From: Hymenoscyphus infarciens
Lineage: Eukaryota > Ascomycota > Leotiomycetes > Helotiales > Helotiaceae
Assembly: GCA_001414345.1 (NCBI GenBank)
Contig: LLCB01000090.1
Location: 62,001 to 126,000, forward strand
Length of the DNA: 64,000 nt
Direction: 5' to 3'
Shown here: positions 25,931-37,406 of the stretch, one piece after another
How positions within the stretch are numbered: position 1 is the stretch's first letter
Layout: each line of letters starts with the position of its first letter
Made by a program: the position numbers and the translations under genes
Notes under the pieces: generated by a model
Told to the model about the DNA's origin: nothing
The model's database searches: none
The model's input: the letters and a program-made list of their open reading frames with translations, nothing else

Positions 25931-27016
25931 TAAGAAGGCTAAATATTATTATTATAGTTATTATTACTATAGCTTTTATTATCTTTTAGTATATTCTACT
26001 ATATATTTATAACAGGATCTAAAGGTTTTAGTACTAACTCTCTTAGCTACTATAGCTTTTAATATTTCTTTGTCTAACTACTTAGTTTAATTAATCTTAG
26101 TAGTAGTATTATATAATACTTAAGATATAAGTATCTTATATCTATCTATCTTAATCTATATACCTCTTCTACGAAGTGTTTATTATAACTTAGTAGCGGT
26201 GGATTAGTAGATTTTAGTAAAGTTATCTTAATCTTATCTCTTAAAGTCTACTTAAAATTTGTCTTAAAGAAGAAGGTCTTCGTTCTCTCTTTTAGTATAT
26301 TCCTCTTCTTATTTAGTAGTATATATCGTCTCTTCTATTAGAGTTAGTATATCTACTATATTAATATTATTAAAAAGTTATTATTAGGTTTTAGGTAAAT
26401 AAAGTATCTTAGATAGTATGAATTATCTTAGAAGAAGGTAGAAGGTCGAGGGTAGTAATCAGCGCTTCTTATCTTAAGAAGCGTTTATATGTTTTTTAAA
26501 TCAAAAGTATTATTGAAAGTATTAGTACTAACGATTTTATATATAGTAGGCGTTCGAGAGGTCTCTTAGAGAGAGGTAGAAGGTCAGGGGTCTCTTAGAG
26601 AGAGGTAGGAGGTCTCTCGTAGGTTAGTAGAAAGTCGGTGAGAGGTTAGTATTTATAATCGGTGCTTTCTATATTAAGAAGCGTTTGTAGTATATTATCA
26701 AAGTTTTAAATAGTAGAAGGAATTATAATCAGAGAAGAGGAGTCTACTAGTAATATCGAGTTTACTTTTATATAAGTATATCTATAGTAGAAATATATAA
26801 AGTAACTAAGTATCTAATCTATACGTCTACTAATCAGTGTTAGTATAACTTATAGTTATAAAAGCGATGTAAAAAAAGTTGTATTATCGTTCGTATATAC
26901 CGAGTAAAGCTAGCTATAATGCCTATAATGCCTACTTAAGTAGCTCTTAAGCGAGAAGCACGTGTACCTACGTATACTAATCCGAATCGCTATTTACTCT
27001 TAAATATATACCGACA

Positions 27017-27399
27017 ATATAAGTGTTTTAGAGTACGCTACGCATACGTAAGGTAAAGTATAGAAGTTCCGTACCTCTTAAGTCGCTAGCTTAATAAAAT
27101 TGTTATAGGCTCAGGTAAACAACTTATGACGTTAGGAGAGCGAGGCAGTATAGATTCTAAGGCCGAAACACTCTGACTTAAGATCGGTACCACACAACAA
27201 GAGCCTATTACTTTCGGCTAAAAGTTTGATATTTTGAAAGAGAATTGCACAATTGACAAGACTCTTCAATTTTGGAAGTTTTTGGTGCTGCAGGGAAATT
27301 TTTGTGTTCCTGAGTTCTCGCTAAACTCCGCCTATCACGAAGGTCGGATGGTTGTCCCCCCGATTCCGTCCTTAATTATCAGGCGTCGAGGTGTCTAAC
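27017..27399 (+). promoter_or_regulatory. Upstream region of the phosphotransferase gene
   Basis: The sequence passes from A+T-rich to balanced GC at about 27040. No clear TATA or CCAAT box was picked out, so this is a promoter by position only. Confidence 0.4.
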
Positions 27400-29173
27400 A
27401 TGTTGTTCCAGCCTGGGCGTCGTCGCCATTTCCATTTCCAACCTTGCGCTCAATCACCATCCATCGATGCTAGACAACTCGCCCATGTCCCACAACCATC
27501 TTTTCTGATTCCGATGCTTCTAGTCATTGAGCGCCTTTTTTCCATTCCGTGGATACATTGTCTTTTCCGCATTGGTCGTCTCTGGAGGTCGCATCTCGCC
27601 CACGTTTTCCGACGCGGCCCTCCCTCTCCATCCAATCTCAGGCCTCTCACAGACCAGCAGCGCAAACTTAAGGGCGATGAATTTATCGGCTCAATCGACA
27701 CTGATGCCATTCGTGCTCTAGCTTCCAAGTACAACGGTGGCTTGCCATGCAGCATCAGATGCCGGCGCCAAGGCAGTTTTAATGTCTGTTTCGTCCTTGA
27801 CTTCTCCAATGGCACCACCCGGCTTGTCAGGCTTCCCATCGAACCAGCGGTCCACGATGTATGGGATAAGGTACGTAGTGAGGTCTATACCATGCAGTAA
27901 GCGTTACCTCAATGATCACTGCCAGCCAATTTGAGACTGATATGGTGTGCATAGATATGTGCTGGACCATACAGACATTCCTATCCCTAGGGTATACGCA
28001 TACGGCCGGAGTCGACTCCGACGAGATACCTCGGCGCATCAAGTATTCATGGTCTTGGACTACATTGATGGGCGGCCTTTGACGAAAAAAATGCTTCGGG
28101 ATAGTTCAGAAGATTGCCGGCGTCGGTTTTTCGGGGAAGTTGTCGATACGTTTGCCCAACTACGACGGCTTGAATTCCCTCGAGGAGGCTCGTTAATGCC
28201 AAGCGCGATGGTTGGAATCCGGGCCCGATTATGGACGTTCATGTTTCCCCGGGAAGAATTCTTCACGCCTGAATCAACTTTGGGTCTCGAATTCGAACCG
28301 AAAATCGTCGGTGCCTTTTCAATGCGCAAGAACGAACTCCAGGTCGATGGTTATACAGCTGCACGCTCCACAGCTACCACTGCAAACGAATTCTTCACGG
28401 ACCAATATCACTTGCTTCGATACATGTGGCAAATGCCATCCCAAGAACTTGGTCGGGAGGAGGCTGAGTGCGAGGAGTTTGCACTTCATGCCCTAAGCTT
28501 AGAGGAAGCTCAAAAGACTCTCGGATTCAAGGCTGATTCGTCAGGAGACTCGTTCTGCCTGTCCCACCCTGATCCACGCGTCGATAATATCATCGTGGAT
28601 GACGAGCTTCACATCCGCGGCATCATTGACTGGGAGTTCTCGGTTACGGTTCCACAGCATGCCTTTCTACCACCGTCATGGGTTACTGGCCATGATACTG
28701 GATCGATCGCTCCCAAGCTCTCATCCGAATTCATGAGCGTCCTGTCGTCGAGGAAACAATTATCATCTAGTCACTCTCAGCTTGCACGAGACTGGGATTT
28801 TCGAGACGATTTCACGTTGCCGATGGCTTATATATTTCTAGATCCATCTGACCTCGTCTTGCTCTTCTACAGATGCATCTACCCCAGACTTTACAACGAA
28901 TCTCGCGACAAAGTAGTCCCTAGTTTCTTCCAATGTCCCGAGAACAAGGAGCTGCAAGTAGGATTGGTACGGCGATTGCGTGCTTCTGAGCGGTACACTC
29001 AGTATCTCAAGGACAACAATCTCTTTGACGACAAAGAAGATCTGGAATGGCAACAAATTCATGGGTGGACTGCAGAGACACAAAAGAAGTTGCAGGAACT
29101 ACGTGAGTGGAGTGATAAGACCCAAGACGAATTAACACGCTTGGATGGGGCACGACCCGTGCAACCAGTATGA
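27400..29173 (+). CDS. APH / choline-kinase-like phosphotransferase family protein
   Basis: Two exons, 27400-27896 and 27955-29173, encode 571 aa. The 58-bp intron has a GTAAGC start and an ATAG end, and the split codon becomes Gln in the block YTMQ-YVLDHTDIP, typical of this family. The fold is the protein-kinase-like aminoglycoside phosphotransferase type. A Gly-rich loop area (RRQGSFNVCF) lies near residue 125, the catalytic loop H370-P-D372-x4-N377 and the metal-binding D391-W-E downstream. The usual catalytic Asp is present. Substrates of fungal members are mostly unknown, so antibiotic resistance should not be assumed. Residues 1-38 look unlike the family; ATG 27514 (residue 39) is an alternative start. 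The Lys/Glu-rich C-terminus may form a coiled coil. It is flanked by RIP-degraded DNA but is itself intact. Confidence 0.85.
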
Positions 29174-29624
29174 GAGACGCAAGTGTGAGGCGTGTCTACG
29201 CAATGAGCCTCCGTTCCTCGTACTAGGTAGAACAAAGATATCTTTGGCCCTCCTGACGTCCCACGGTCGCTTTGCGAAAGCATTAGTGATATTGGCTGTT
29301 AGGTGTGTTTAGGCTGTATATAATAACCTGAGGGATCAGGTTCTCCGCAGACGTGATGTCATACACATATTTTACATGGTACAGGTAGGGTTTTGGTTGT
29401 GAAGCTGTAAGATGCGCAGTTGGGTGGTTCAATTGGGCCACCTCTTGCAGCAGTGGCTTGACTAACTTGCTTGGCTGGTCATTTCCTAATTCTTACGCTC
29501 GCAACTAGCGTACTCGAATTTGCCACGAATTCATGCATATGCAGTCAAGGATGCCAATGCAGTGTGATGGCCTTCGTACCTGTACAGCCACGGCCGCCTT
29601 ACATCGCGCTGGCCACGTCGGTTG
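29174..29624. other. Intergenic region between the phosphotransferase and coiled-coil genes
   Basis: Balanced GC, with no reading frame worth calling. It should contain the terminator of the upstream gene and the promoter of the downstream gene. Confidence 0.5.
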
Positions 29625-29625
29625 C

Positions 29626-29632
29626 TATATAG
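29626..29632 (+). promoter_or_regulatory. TATA box (TATATAG) of the coiled-coil gene
   Basis: It lies about 175 bp before the ATG and about 100 bp before a likely 5' UTR intron at 29727-29797 (GTAAGT...CTTAG). The distances suit a transcript starting near 29655-29665. Confidence 0.5.
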
Positions 29633-29801
29633 GACACGCCTCCCCACACTCACACTGCCATTCTAGGATATCATTTAGCACAAGACCAACTCTTCCCCAA
29701 ACGCAGACTATCTAGCCCTTACACAAGTAAGTTAGTCACTTCCGCCTCTTGTGCAATGGATGGATAACCCATTTTGGAAGATTTGATCCCGTCTTAGAAC
29801 A

Positions 29802-30098
29802 ATGGACGATGAAACTCGCGACAAGTTCAAACGAAAACTTCAAGATATGATCAAGGATGCAACTGAGAAAGAAGAAATAGCTCGCGATCTACAGAAACAA
29901 GCTGAGGAGAAGAGAGACTTGGTGGAGCGATTGTCCGAAAGCGGCTCAAGCTCCCGATTACGAAGAAACAAAGCGAGGGCGGCCGATGTGGAAACCCAGG
30001 TCACAGAATTAGAGCAGGAAGCAGCCAGATTGTTGGAAATCGTCGGAAAGTTATGGGATAAGATACGTGAGATGCAGGAGGAGGAAAAGAGTTGGTAG
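29802..30098 (+). CDS. Small coiled-coil protein, 98 aa
   Basis: This is a single exon beginning ATGGACGAT and ending TAG at 30096-30098. The product is almost all charged (Lys, Arg, Glu, Asp) with regularly spaced Leu/Ile/Val, which suggests two helical coiled-coil segments at about residues 5-47 and 60-95. They are joined by a Ser-rich linker (SESGSSSRLRR) near residues 46-56. There is no signal peptide or membrane segment. No family is recognised. A probable 5' UTR intron (29727-29797) and an upstream TATA box support a real gene, as does its clean frame in a GC-balanced island. A hAT MITE starts 19 bp after the stop codon and may supply the 3' end of the transcript. Confidence 0.7.
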   Translation: MDDETRDKFKRKLQDMIKDATEKEEIARDLQKQAEEKRDLVERLSESGSSSRLRRNKARAADVETQVTELEQEAARLLEIVGKLWDKIREMQEEEKSW

Positions 30099-30117
30099 CT
30101 GCGGGATCACGTACCGT

Positions 30118-30886
30118 CAGTGTGGTCGATAGTATTTAGAATATTATACCACCACGATATATTATTAGAAACCCACTTTAATACGTACTATTTATACCAT
30201 TTAAATACTACAATATCCAACAATATTATCCTTTATATTATTAGTATTTTAATCGATATCATAATAATATCGTAGTGTTACTAAGCCATAATATTTAAGC
30301 TTTTTACCCCGGATTTTACCCCACTTCTTTTCAGCCTTTTATTTTAGCTTTATATAGCACAACGTATAATACAAAAAATATACAGCTGAATAGCTAGAAT
30401 TATAGATCTATTTAAATAGAGTATTTTAAAAAAAGAATCATATAAATAGCTCTTAAATTAACCTAAATATTATAAGGTTAAAGAGGTGGCTCGTGCAAGA
30501 TAAAAACATGTCTAGAAATCTCTTAACACTAAGTACTAATTCGACGACAACGTTAGATTACTAGCTAGAATATAATAAACTAGTGCATTGAATTCTACTA
30601 AGTTTTACCCTTTAATTACAGGCAAATATTAACCAAATCGATGAATAAAAATTATTTTAGTCTAATAAGTAAGTGATAAAAGAGTATATAGAAAAAGTGT
30701 GAATAGCCTCATTTTAAGAAAAAGTGGGTTTTAGCGCTTACGAGTTATTAAAAGATATACCGTATAATATCACGATATTACGATCGTATTATAGCGTATT
30801 TGGATACGTACTACTAGGATATCATAATAATATATTAATCTAAAATACTATAGTATTTTATCACGATAATACTATCGACCACACTG
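30118..30886. mobile_element. hAT-type MITE, 769 bp, intact ends
   Basis: An 8-bp TSD, CGTACCGT, flanks it (30110-30117 and 30887-30894). The inverted ends begin CAGTGTGGTCGATAGTATT. A CAGTG start with an 8-bp TSD is diagnostic of the hAT superfamily. There is no coding frame. It is less RIP-mutated than its relative at 7586. The transposase that moved it is not identified; the two hAT elements in this window have other or unknown ends. Confidence 0.9.
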
Positions 30887-30894
30887 CGTACCGT

Positions 30895-31450
30895 TGAAAT
30901 CCCCCATCTCTATATACCACCTCCATTCCGCTTGCGAATGCTCTCACTCTTACACCAAACCCAACTCTCTCTAGCACTCACTTCTACCTGCTAATGCCTG
31001 CCTCGGAAGGCCCACATGCTTCACTTTCTCTCTAAACGAATTCTCGGGGCAGCGAGTGCGGTGCACAAGTCTTTTGAGGTTAGGGTAACCCTAGGTCAGA
31101 AGAATATCACCAACAGCCTGGAGAGTCGATAAGTAGAACACTGACTCTCCCTAGTATATAGTCGAGGTGATAGGGCTAACTACCAGTTCTTGGATAATCC
31201 ACAATCGTGACCAGTACTCTTTTTGAAACATTTGCCACAATTCTATGCTAAATCACGTATCACGTAGAATTAGGTAGAAATCAGTGCGCGAATAAAGTTG
31301 GTGAGTATAGAATTGTCTTGAATAATACTTGATCTTCTCTAAGTACAAATCAGAGAGAAGAGTGTCTTCAAAAGTGTAACCACGTAAATCTACGAATTTC
31401 GCTCTATTTTCAAGAAACAAACGAAACTCTAAGAGTGCGAATTTTTTAGC
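30895..31450. other. Non-coding, balanced-GC sequence
   Basis: No convincing frame. At 31080-31097 there is one TTAGGG/CCCTAA head-to-head pair. The A+T-rich block begins near 31450. Confidence 0.45.
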
Positions 31451-32479
31451 GGGTTATATATTAAATAAACCACTTTTTAGAGAAATTAAGTCTATAGCTG
31501 TTTTAATATCGAATATAAGTTCTATTGTCGAGAGTATTAAGATCCGCTATATAATTCTTATATAGTATTAGAGTAGAAGCTACTCTTACTTATATACTCT
31601 ATATATAAGCGAGATTCTTAGACTTATCTCTTTAGCACTTCTATATAAATTATACTAAGATTAGAACTTTATATCTATAGCTTATATTATATATTAGAGA
31701 GAGTCTACTTAGCTTTAAATATCTATATATATAGCTATTCTCTTCTATTTTAAGAAAGTACTTAAATTTAGATTATTAGCTAAAAATCTATATATTTTAA
31801 TAATTAAGTCTATTAGTAATACCTCTAATATATTAGCTAAATATTCTATTTTAACTATAAAATAGTATCTAAAGATTCTAACTCTAATTTAAACTTAGAT
31901 CTGCTTTAAGCTTTACTCTTAGTATTAAAATAAGTACTTTAATTTTTCTACTAAAACGTATTCTTTATTCTTAGACAAGTCTTATACTACTTATTAAAGT
32001 ACTAAGAGTAAGACTAGAATAGAAATTATAAGAAAATCTATAAGAAACTTATTAGTATAAATAACTAGAAAAGATATATATCTTTAGCTAGTAGATATTA
32101 GACTAACTACTATAACGAGTAGAAATATTATTTAGCTTTATTAATAAAATAAGCGAGTAGATTCTAAGACGCTTTATAGATACTAGAGTTCTTAAGATCT
32201 AGAGATTACTTAAATATATCTATTCTTCTATTACTAATAAACTCTATTTACTTAGTACTATTCTATATTATATTTATATAAAAGAAATTATTAAGCTAAT
32301 ACTTATAATTAGCTATAAGCTATATTATTATTATTACTAGAGAAGAGAGTTATAACTTAAAAACAAAGCGAAGTTAAATATCTACTAATTTTATCTTCTT
32401 ATTATATTCTAGTATTACTAGTAATATCTAGAATATAATACTAGTATAATATATTATTGAAAATAGAGTTTAGTATAGA
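31451..32479. other. RIP-degraded A+T-rich sequence, unassigned
   Basis: Virtually no CpA or TpG. No terminal repeats or recognisable protein motifs were found. Confidence 0.45.
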
Positions 32480-33320
32480 CTATTTATACTATATACTTTT
32501 AGTCTATAATAGATCTAAAAGTCTTTTTAACTTAATCTTTTAAGTTAATTAATTATCTACTTATAATACTTTTAGTATATAATAGACTAAAAGTCTTTTT
32601 TAACTTAATCTTTTTATTTAATTAATTATCTAAATATATACTTTTAGTATATAATAGACTAAAAGTCTTCTTTAACTTAATTCTTTTAATTAATAAATTA
32701 TCTAAATATATACTTTTAGTCTATAATAGACTAAAAGCTCTCTACTTTAAGCTTATAATAGACTAAAAGTCTTCTTTAACTTAATCTTTTTAATTAATAA
32801 ATTATCTACTTATAATATTTTTAGTCTATAATAGACTAAAAGTCGTCTTTAACTTAATTTTTTTAATTAATAAATTATCTAAATATATACTTTTAGTCTA
32901 TAATAGATTAAAAACCTACTACTTTTAGTATATAATAGACTAAAAGTCGTCTTTAACTTAATTTTTTAAATTAGTTAATTATCTAAATAAATGCTTTTAG
33001 TCTATATAAAAGACTAAAAACACTCTACTTTTTATATATAATAGACTAAAAGTCTTCTTTATTTTAATATTTTTAATTTATTTATTATCTAAATATATAT
33101 CTTTAGTCTAAAATAAACTAAAAACTCTTTACTTTTAGTATATAATAAACTAAAAGTCTTCTTTAAATAATGTTTTAATTAATTTATTATCTACTTATAT
33201 ACTTTTAGTTAATTATTTATTTAAAATATAATACTTTTATTCTATTATATATTAAATATCTATAAAACCTATATATATTAAAGACTTTTAGTCTATTATC
33301 TACTAAAAGTATATATATAG
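32480..33320. repeat. Tandem array of palindrome-containing units
   Basis: About eleven copies of a 26-bp palindrome related to CTTTTAGTCTATAATAGACT occur at intervals of roughly 35-75 bp. They are separated by a conserved spacer resembling TTTAACTTAATCTTTTTAAT then TAATTAATTATCTA. Each unit could form a hairpin. The array is not part of any element I could delimit. Confidence 0.8.
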
Positions 33321-33758
33321 ATATATATCTAATTAATTAATATAGAAGACTTTTTAGTTCTTTTAGTCACGTTTCTAAGCTACTTTAAACACTATTAAAA
33401 GCTAATTATACACGTGATATCTATACGCTAACTAAGGTTAAAAGGTAATATAGTTATACTAACGTTAGACTAGTTATAAAGCTCTTAGAAGAGCTAGTTA
33501 TACTATTATAACCTAGCTCTTCTAAGACTTAGACTCGCTTTTTTTTTCTATATCTATAGTACTAACTTTAGCGAGTTATATATTTAACTATAACACGTAG
33601 TCGCGTTTCCTTTCTCTAGACACGTAACGAATAAAGCCTTCGAATATATCTATAATACTTATTATTTTCTACGAATAAAATACTCTTTAAATTATTTAAG
33701 AATAAGAAGAGTTTATAAAGTAAATAGTAGCTAATTATTTATAAATATTTTATATTCT

Positions 33759-34141
33759 TATAATAGTACGAAATATATATAACTATAGAAGAGGTATATA
33801 GGAGTGCGTTTAGTAGAATGACGTATGTAAATACTAGGCTCTAATATAGAAGAAAAGGCTAAACTAGCCTTTTCTAACTCTAGGAGTAGGCTACTATATA
33901 TAAGAGGTTTCGGATAATATAAAAAGAGGTACGAAACTGAACAACGACATACGTCGGCTAATATAAAAGCCCGAACCCTACGAAGTACGTCCGAAAGTCT
34001 AGACAGACGTACGGACGTACGTAACCTTCCTAAATTAGATAATATAAAACAATAACAGCTAAAAGCTAAATATACAGCCGAACCTTATATACGGCAGATA
34101 CTTCTAGCTATCTAGAATAGCCTAGGTAATAGGCTATTATA
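33759..34141 (-). mobile_element. Solo LTR of the A family, reverse orientation
   Basis: 383 bp flanked by the TSD ATTCT at 33754-33758 and 34142-34146. Read on the minus strand it matches the LTRs at 46842-47150 and 54387-54701, with an extra segment. A solo LTR with an intact TSD indicates LTR-LTR recombination after insertion. Confidence 0.85.
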
Positions 34142-34199
34142 ATTCTCTACTCTTTTAGTATAATTCTTTACTATAATAAAACATATATAAAAATCTCTT

Positions 34200-37080
34200 A
34201 AAATTATCTACTTTAGTTACTTTTATTATCTTAATTCAATTATATTAGAGTATTTCAAGACTAAGAAAGAGAATAAATTAGTTATTAAATAAGACTATTT
34301 CTAAAGTAGTTATTTATACTAAGTTAAGTTTATAAAAGTGCCTTTTAAACGTTCTCTTCTTTCTTATACTTCTTACTCTTTTAATTAAAATAACTCTTTA
34401 AAAGTCTCATTATATATATAGTAGATCTATTTATTACTATATACTAGTTACTAATTATATCTTAACCTTCTAAAAGGAGTCTTTTAATATTAATCTTAGT
34501 ATTTAGATATTAGAAGGCGTTTAACTTCTACTACTCTAAAAACTACTCTTTATTAGTATTAAAAGTTATATTATAAGAGCTATTAAGATATTAATCGAAG
34601 TTAGTAGATAACTCGTCTAAGCTAGTAGTATTTAATATATAAGCTTATAAAAGGAGATTCTACTAGTAGATAGAGTATTCTAATAAGTACTTTATAGTAG
34701 GCTTAACTTAGATAACTAGACTATCTTAAGAGTATTAGTATTTAATATAAAGTTTAATCTATTTAATAATTTAAAGAGATTCAAAGAGGTTATATTAATA
34801 TTAAATTAGTATAGAATTTATATATAGATTAAGAATATAGATAACGAAGTAAACTAGTAACTGTTCTATTTAAAAGTCTACTTTTTAAATAAGATATTAG
34901 TATATTTAAAAGTATCTTTAAGATCCTAGAGTATAAGAGTATAAGAAGCTTCTTCTATTATAATATTATAAATTAGATTAGCTAATCTTTATATAATTCT
35001 AATATATTTAGAAATAGATAGTACTTAGTATAAAACTAAGAGAGTATAATTATAAAAGAGCTTTATATAAAGTTCTATTTATTTATATAGATTCTACTTA
35101 TTCTAGATAGAAATAAAGAATCGATATATACTAAAGTCACTTTTAAATTAAATAATAATAGAGTTTTATTTTTAAGCTTCTTATATTATTAAATAAAGAG
35201 AATTCTATTAAGTATTAATATCTATTAGAATTATTCTTATAAAAGCTATTTAATACTAAGTAATCTAACGTCTATTACTTCTTATAATCTAGAGTACTAG
35301 ATAGTATATTTTTTCTATATTAAAAGAGAGACGTAATATATAAGAAACTCTATCTCTAAATAAATTCTATACTAAGTTTATAACTCTTAATATCTCTTTT
35401 ATATTCCTACTTTTTAAGAAGTTAAAGACTATAGTAGTAATAAGTATTAAATAATATACTAAATACCTAATCTTATTATTATAACTTTAAAAGAGATACT
35501 ATAGTATATTAAGATTAAGTATAGAATTATTATTATAGTAGACTTTAAGCTTTAAGAGAAAGTAGTTATAAGAAATATTATTATTAATAGTATTATTTTT
35601 ATAAATTATAAGAACTTTATATATATTTCTAAGACTAAAGCTTTAAGTTTATATCTCTAAAAGAGTTCTATTATCTATCTTATTATATTCTATAATATTA
35701 ATATTACTAGAAAAGGAAGTAAATAAAAGATTTATTATATTCTCTCTAAACTTACTATATACTATCTTAGTATACTTAATATTTATATAATATTATTACT
35801 CGTTAGAGTTAATCTAATAGCTAATTCTTTTTATAATATACTTATAATTCTTAGAAGACTATCTATTAAAAGTAATAAAGATTAATTTTATATATATTAG
35901 TAAGTAAAAAAGCTTGTTTTTCTCTTATTTTATAAAACTTAAGTTTAATAAACTATTAAAGAGTATTATAGCTTTTAAAAAGTAAAAGTTAAATATTAAA
36001 CTAATATAATTATTAGAAGGCTTTATAATTTACTAGAGCGAAAGATTAGTTTATTTAAATAATAAAATATAAATAAGTATTTATAGTAGTAATTCTTAGT
36101 AGAAGTGCTTAAATAAAAAGTATACTATTTATTCTAGTAGATATCTCTAATACTATCTCTTCTTTATAGTATATATTCTTTATAAACTTATATATCTATT
36201 ACTAATTAAAAAGTACTATTTTCTTACTCTTTTTAGTATACTTCTTTTAAGAGCTATCTAAGTATATAATAGTAAAGTATTTATATATAAAAGTTATCTT
36301 ATCTTAAGAGTATATAGGCTTTTATTAAGTAGAAGCTTAGTAGAGAGTAACTATAGTAGAAATAGTATATTTAGAACGTTTATATACTCTATCTTAAGAG
36401 AGAGATTTAAGGTCTTTTATAAAAGATACTATAAGAGAAGAAGAGATATTAAAAGAGGCTTAGAGAGCTTATATTATAGTAGTATTATCCTTTAAAAAGA
36501 CCTAGGATAATTTAATATATCGAAGATAGAATAGTATATAAGAGGCTTAAACTTCGCTTAGTTAACAGTTTTAGATAATAGAATCGATTTATTTAATAGT
36601 AGCGTAGTTTAGACGTAATTAATTACTTTAAGAAAATACTTAAATAGTAGATAGCTAGTAGTAGAGGCCTCTTTAAATAGAGCTTAAATTAAGACGTTAA
36701 TATTCTTATAATCTAAAGTTTTAAAACTAGTTTAGAAACTAGTTTAGTAGTTATATAGTAATACTTAAAATCTAACTTTTAAGAGAAAGTATATAGAATA
36801 ATAACTACTAGAAAGAGTTAGATAATTTTAATAACTTAAAGAGAGATATAATTAAACTTATATAAATAATTAAAATTAAAAGAGAAGATAGTATATATAT
36901 ATTAGAAAGTATATATAAGATAAGAGTAAATTTTAATATCTATATACTAAGACTAGAGAGTAGATATTAAGCCTAATAAATAGAAACTATTTATAATATC
37001 TTTAAAAGTAACCTTATAGTATAAATAAATAGTTAGACTAATCTGTCTTTATTTAATATTTATAATAAATAATTAATCTT
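34200..37080 (+). pseudogene. Large RIP-degraded coding-like stretch of unknown family
   Basis: Plus-strand frames from about 34400 to 37070 can be read over hundreds of codons if TAG/TAA are taken as former Gln/Trp codons. They are rich in Tyr, Leu, Arg and Gln. No reverse transcriptase, integrase, DDE or hAT motif was recognised. It ends abruptly at the gene island near 37080. It may be a very large single ORF of a transposon or a repeated gene. Confidence 0.35.
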
Positions 37081-37406
37081 GTATCTATTCGTTGTGTAGA
37101 CCTACCTTCTTCCTCCTTAACATCGACTTACAGCAATGAGAGTAAGAAGGGAAGGCACGACTCGCCCTTCCCATATACATGAATTCTTGTTGTCGAAAAC
37201 CGAATCGCGGGGGGTGAAGTGGAGGCCGAGGACTGCGTCAGCCACCTGAGAAGGGTCCTCTCCTTTACAACGCTGCAGCCAGCCACACCCAAATCACACA
37301 TGCAGACTGTGTTGGTATGCTTATCCAAGCGGGAAGTAAAAATTGGAGAGGAGTTGATATATTGTACCTTACATGGACTTGCTTAAAACAAGATCTCCTA
37401 CATGGA
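37081..37406. other. 3' flank of the FAD monooxygenase gene
   Basis: Balanced-GC sequence with only short frames; it should hold the terminator of the minus-strand gene. Confidence 0.45.

Larger units (their letters stand above)
24676..27016. mobile_element. Non-autonomous LTR element F (2341 bp)
   Basis: The LTRs are 24676-24854 and 26838-27016, both 179 bp, starting TGTTAG and ending CCGACA (CTAATA in the mutated left copy). The flanks show ATAAG before the left LTR and ATATAAG after the right, so the TSD is likely but off by two bases. The interior contains two tandem arrays and a Gln-rich remnant but no gag-pol. Orientation is uncertain because both strands give TG...CA ends. Confidence 0.7.

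Noticed and set aside
16628..27016. A single giant TIR transposon with captured genes
   Set aside because: The inverted ends are LTRs of element F, one of which has a partner LTR at 24676; no TSD surrounds the whole.
31080..31097. Telomere-like TTAGGG/CCCTAA pair
   Set aside because: Only one repeat each way; no array, so chance is likely.
32480..33320. CRISPR-like array
   Set aside because: The spacers are conserved rather than unique, the repeats are palindromic and the host is a fungus.
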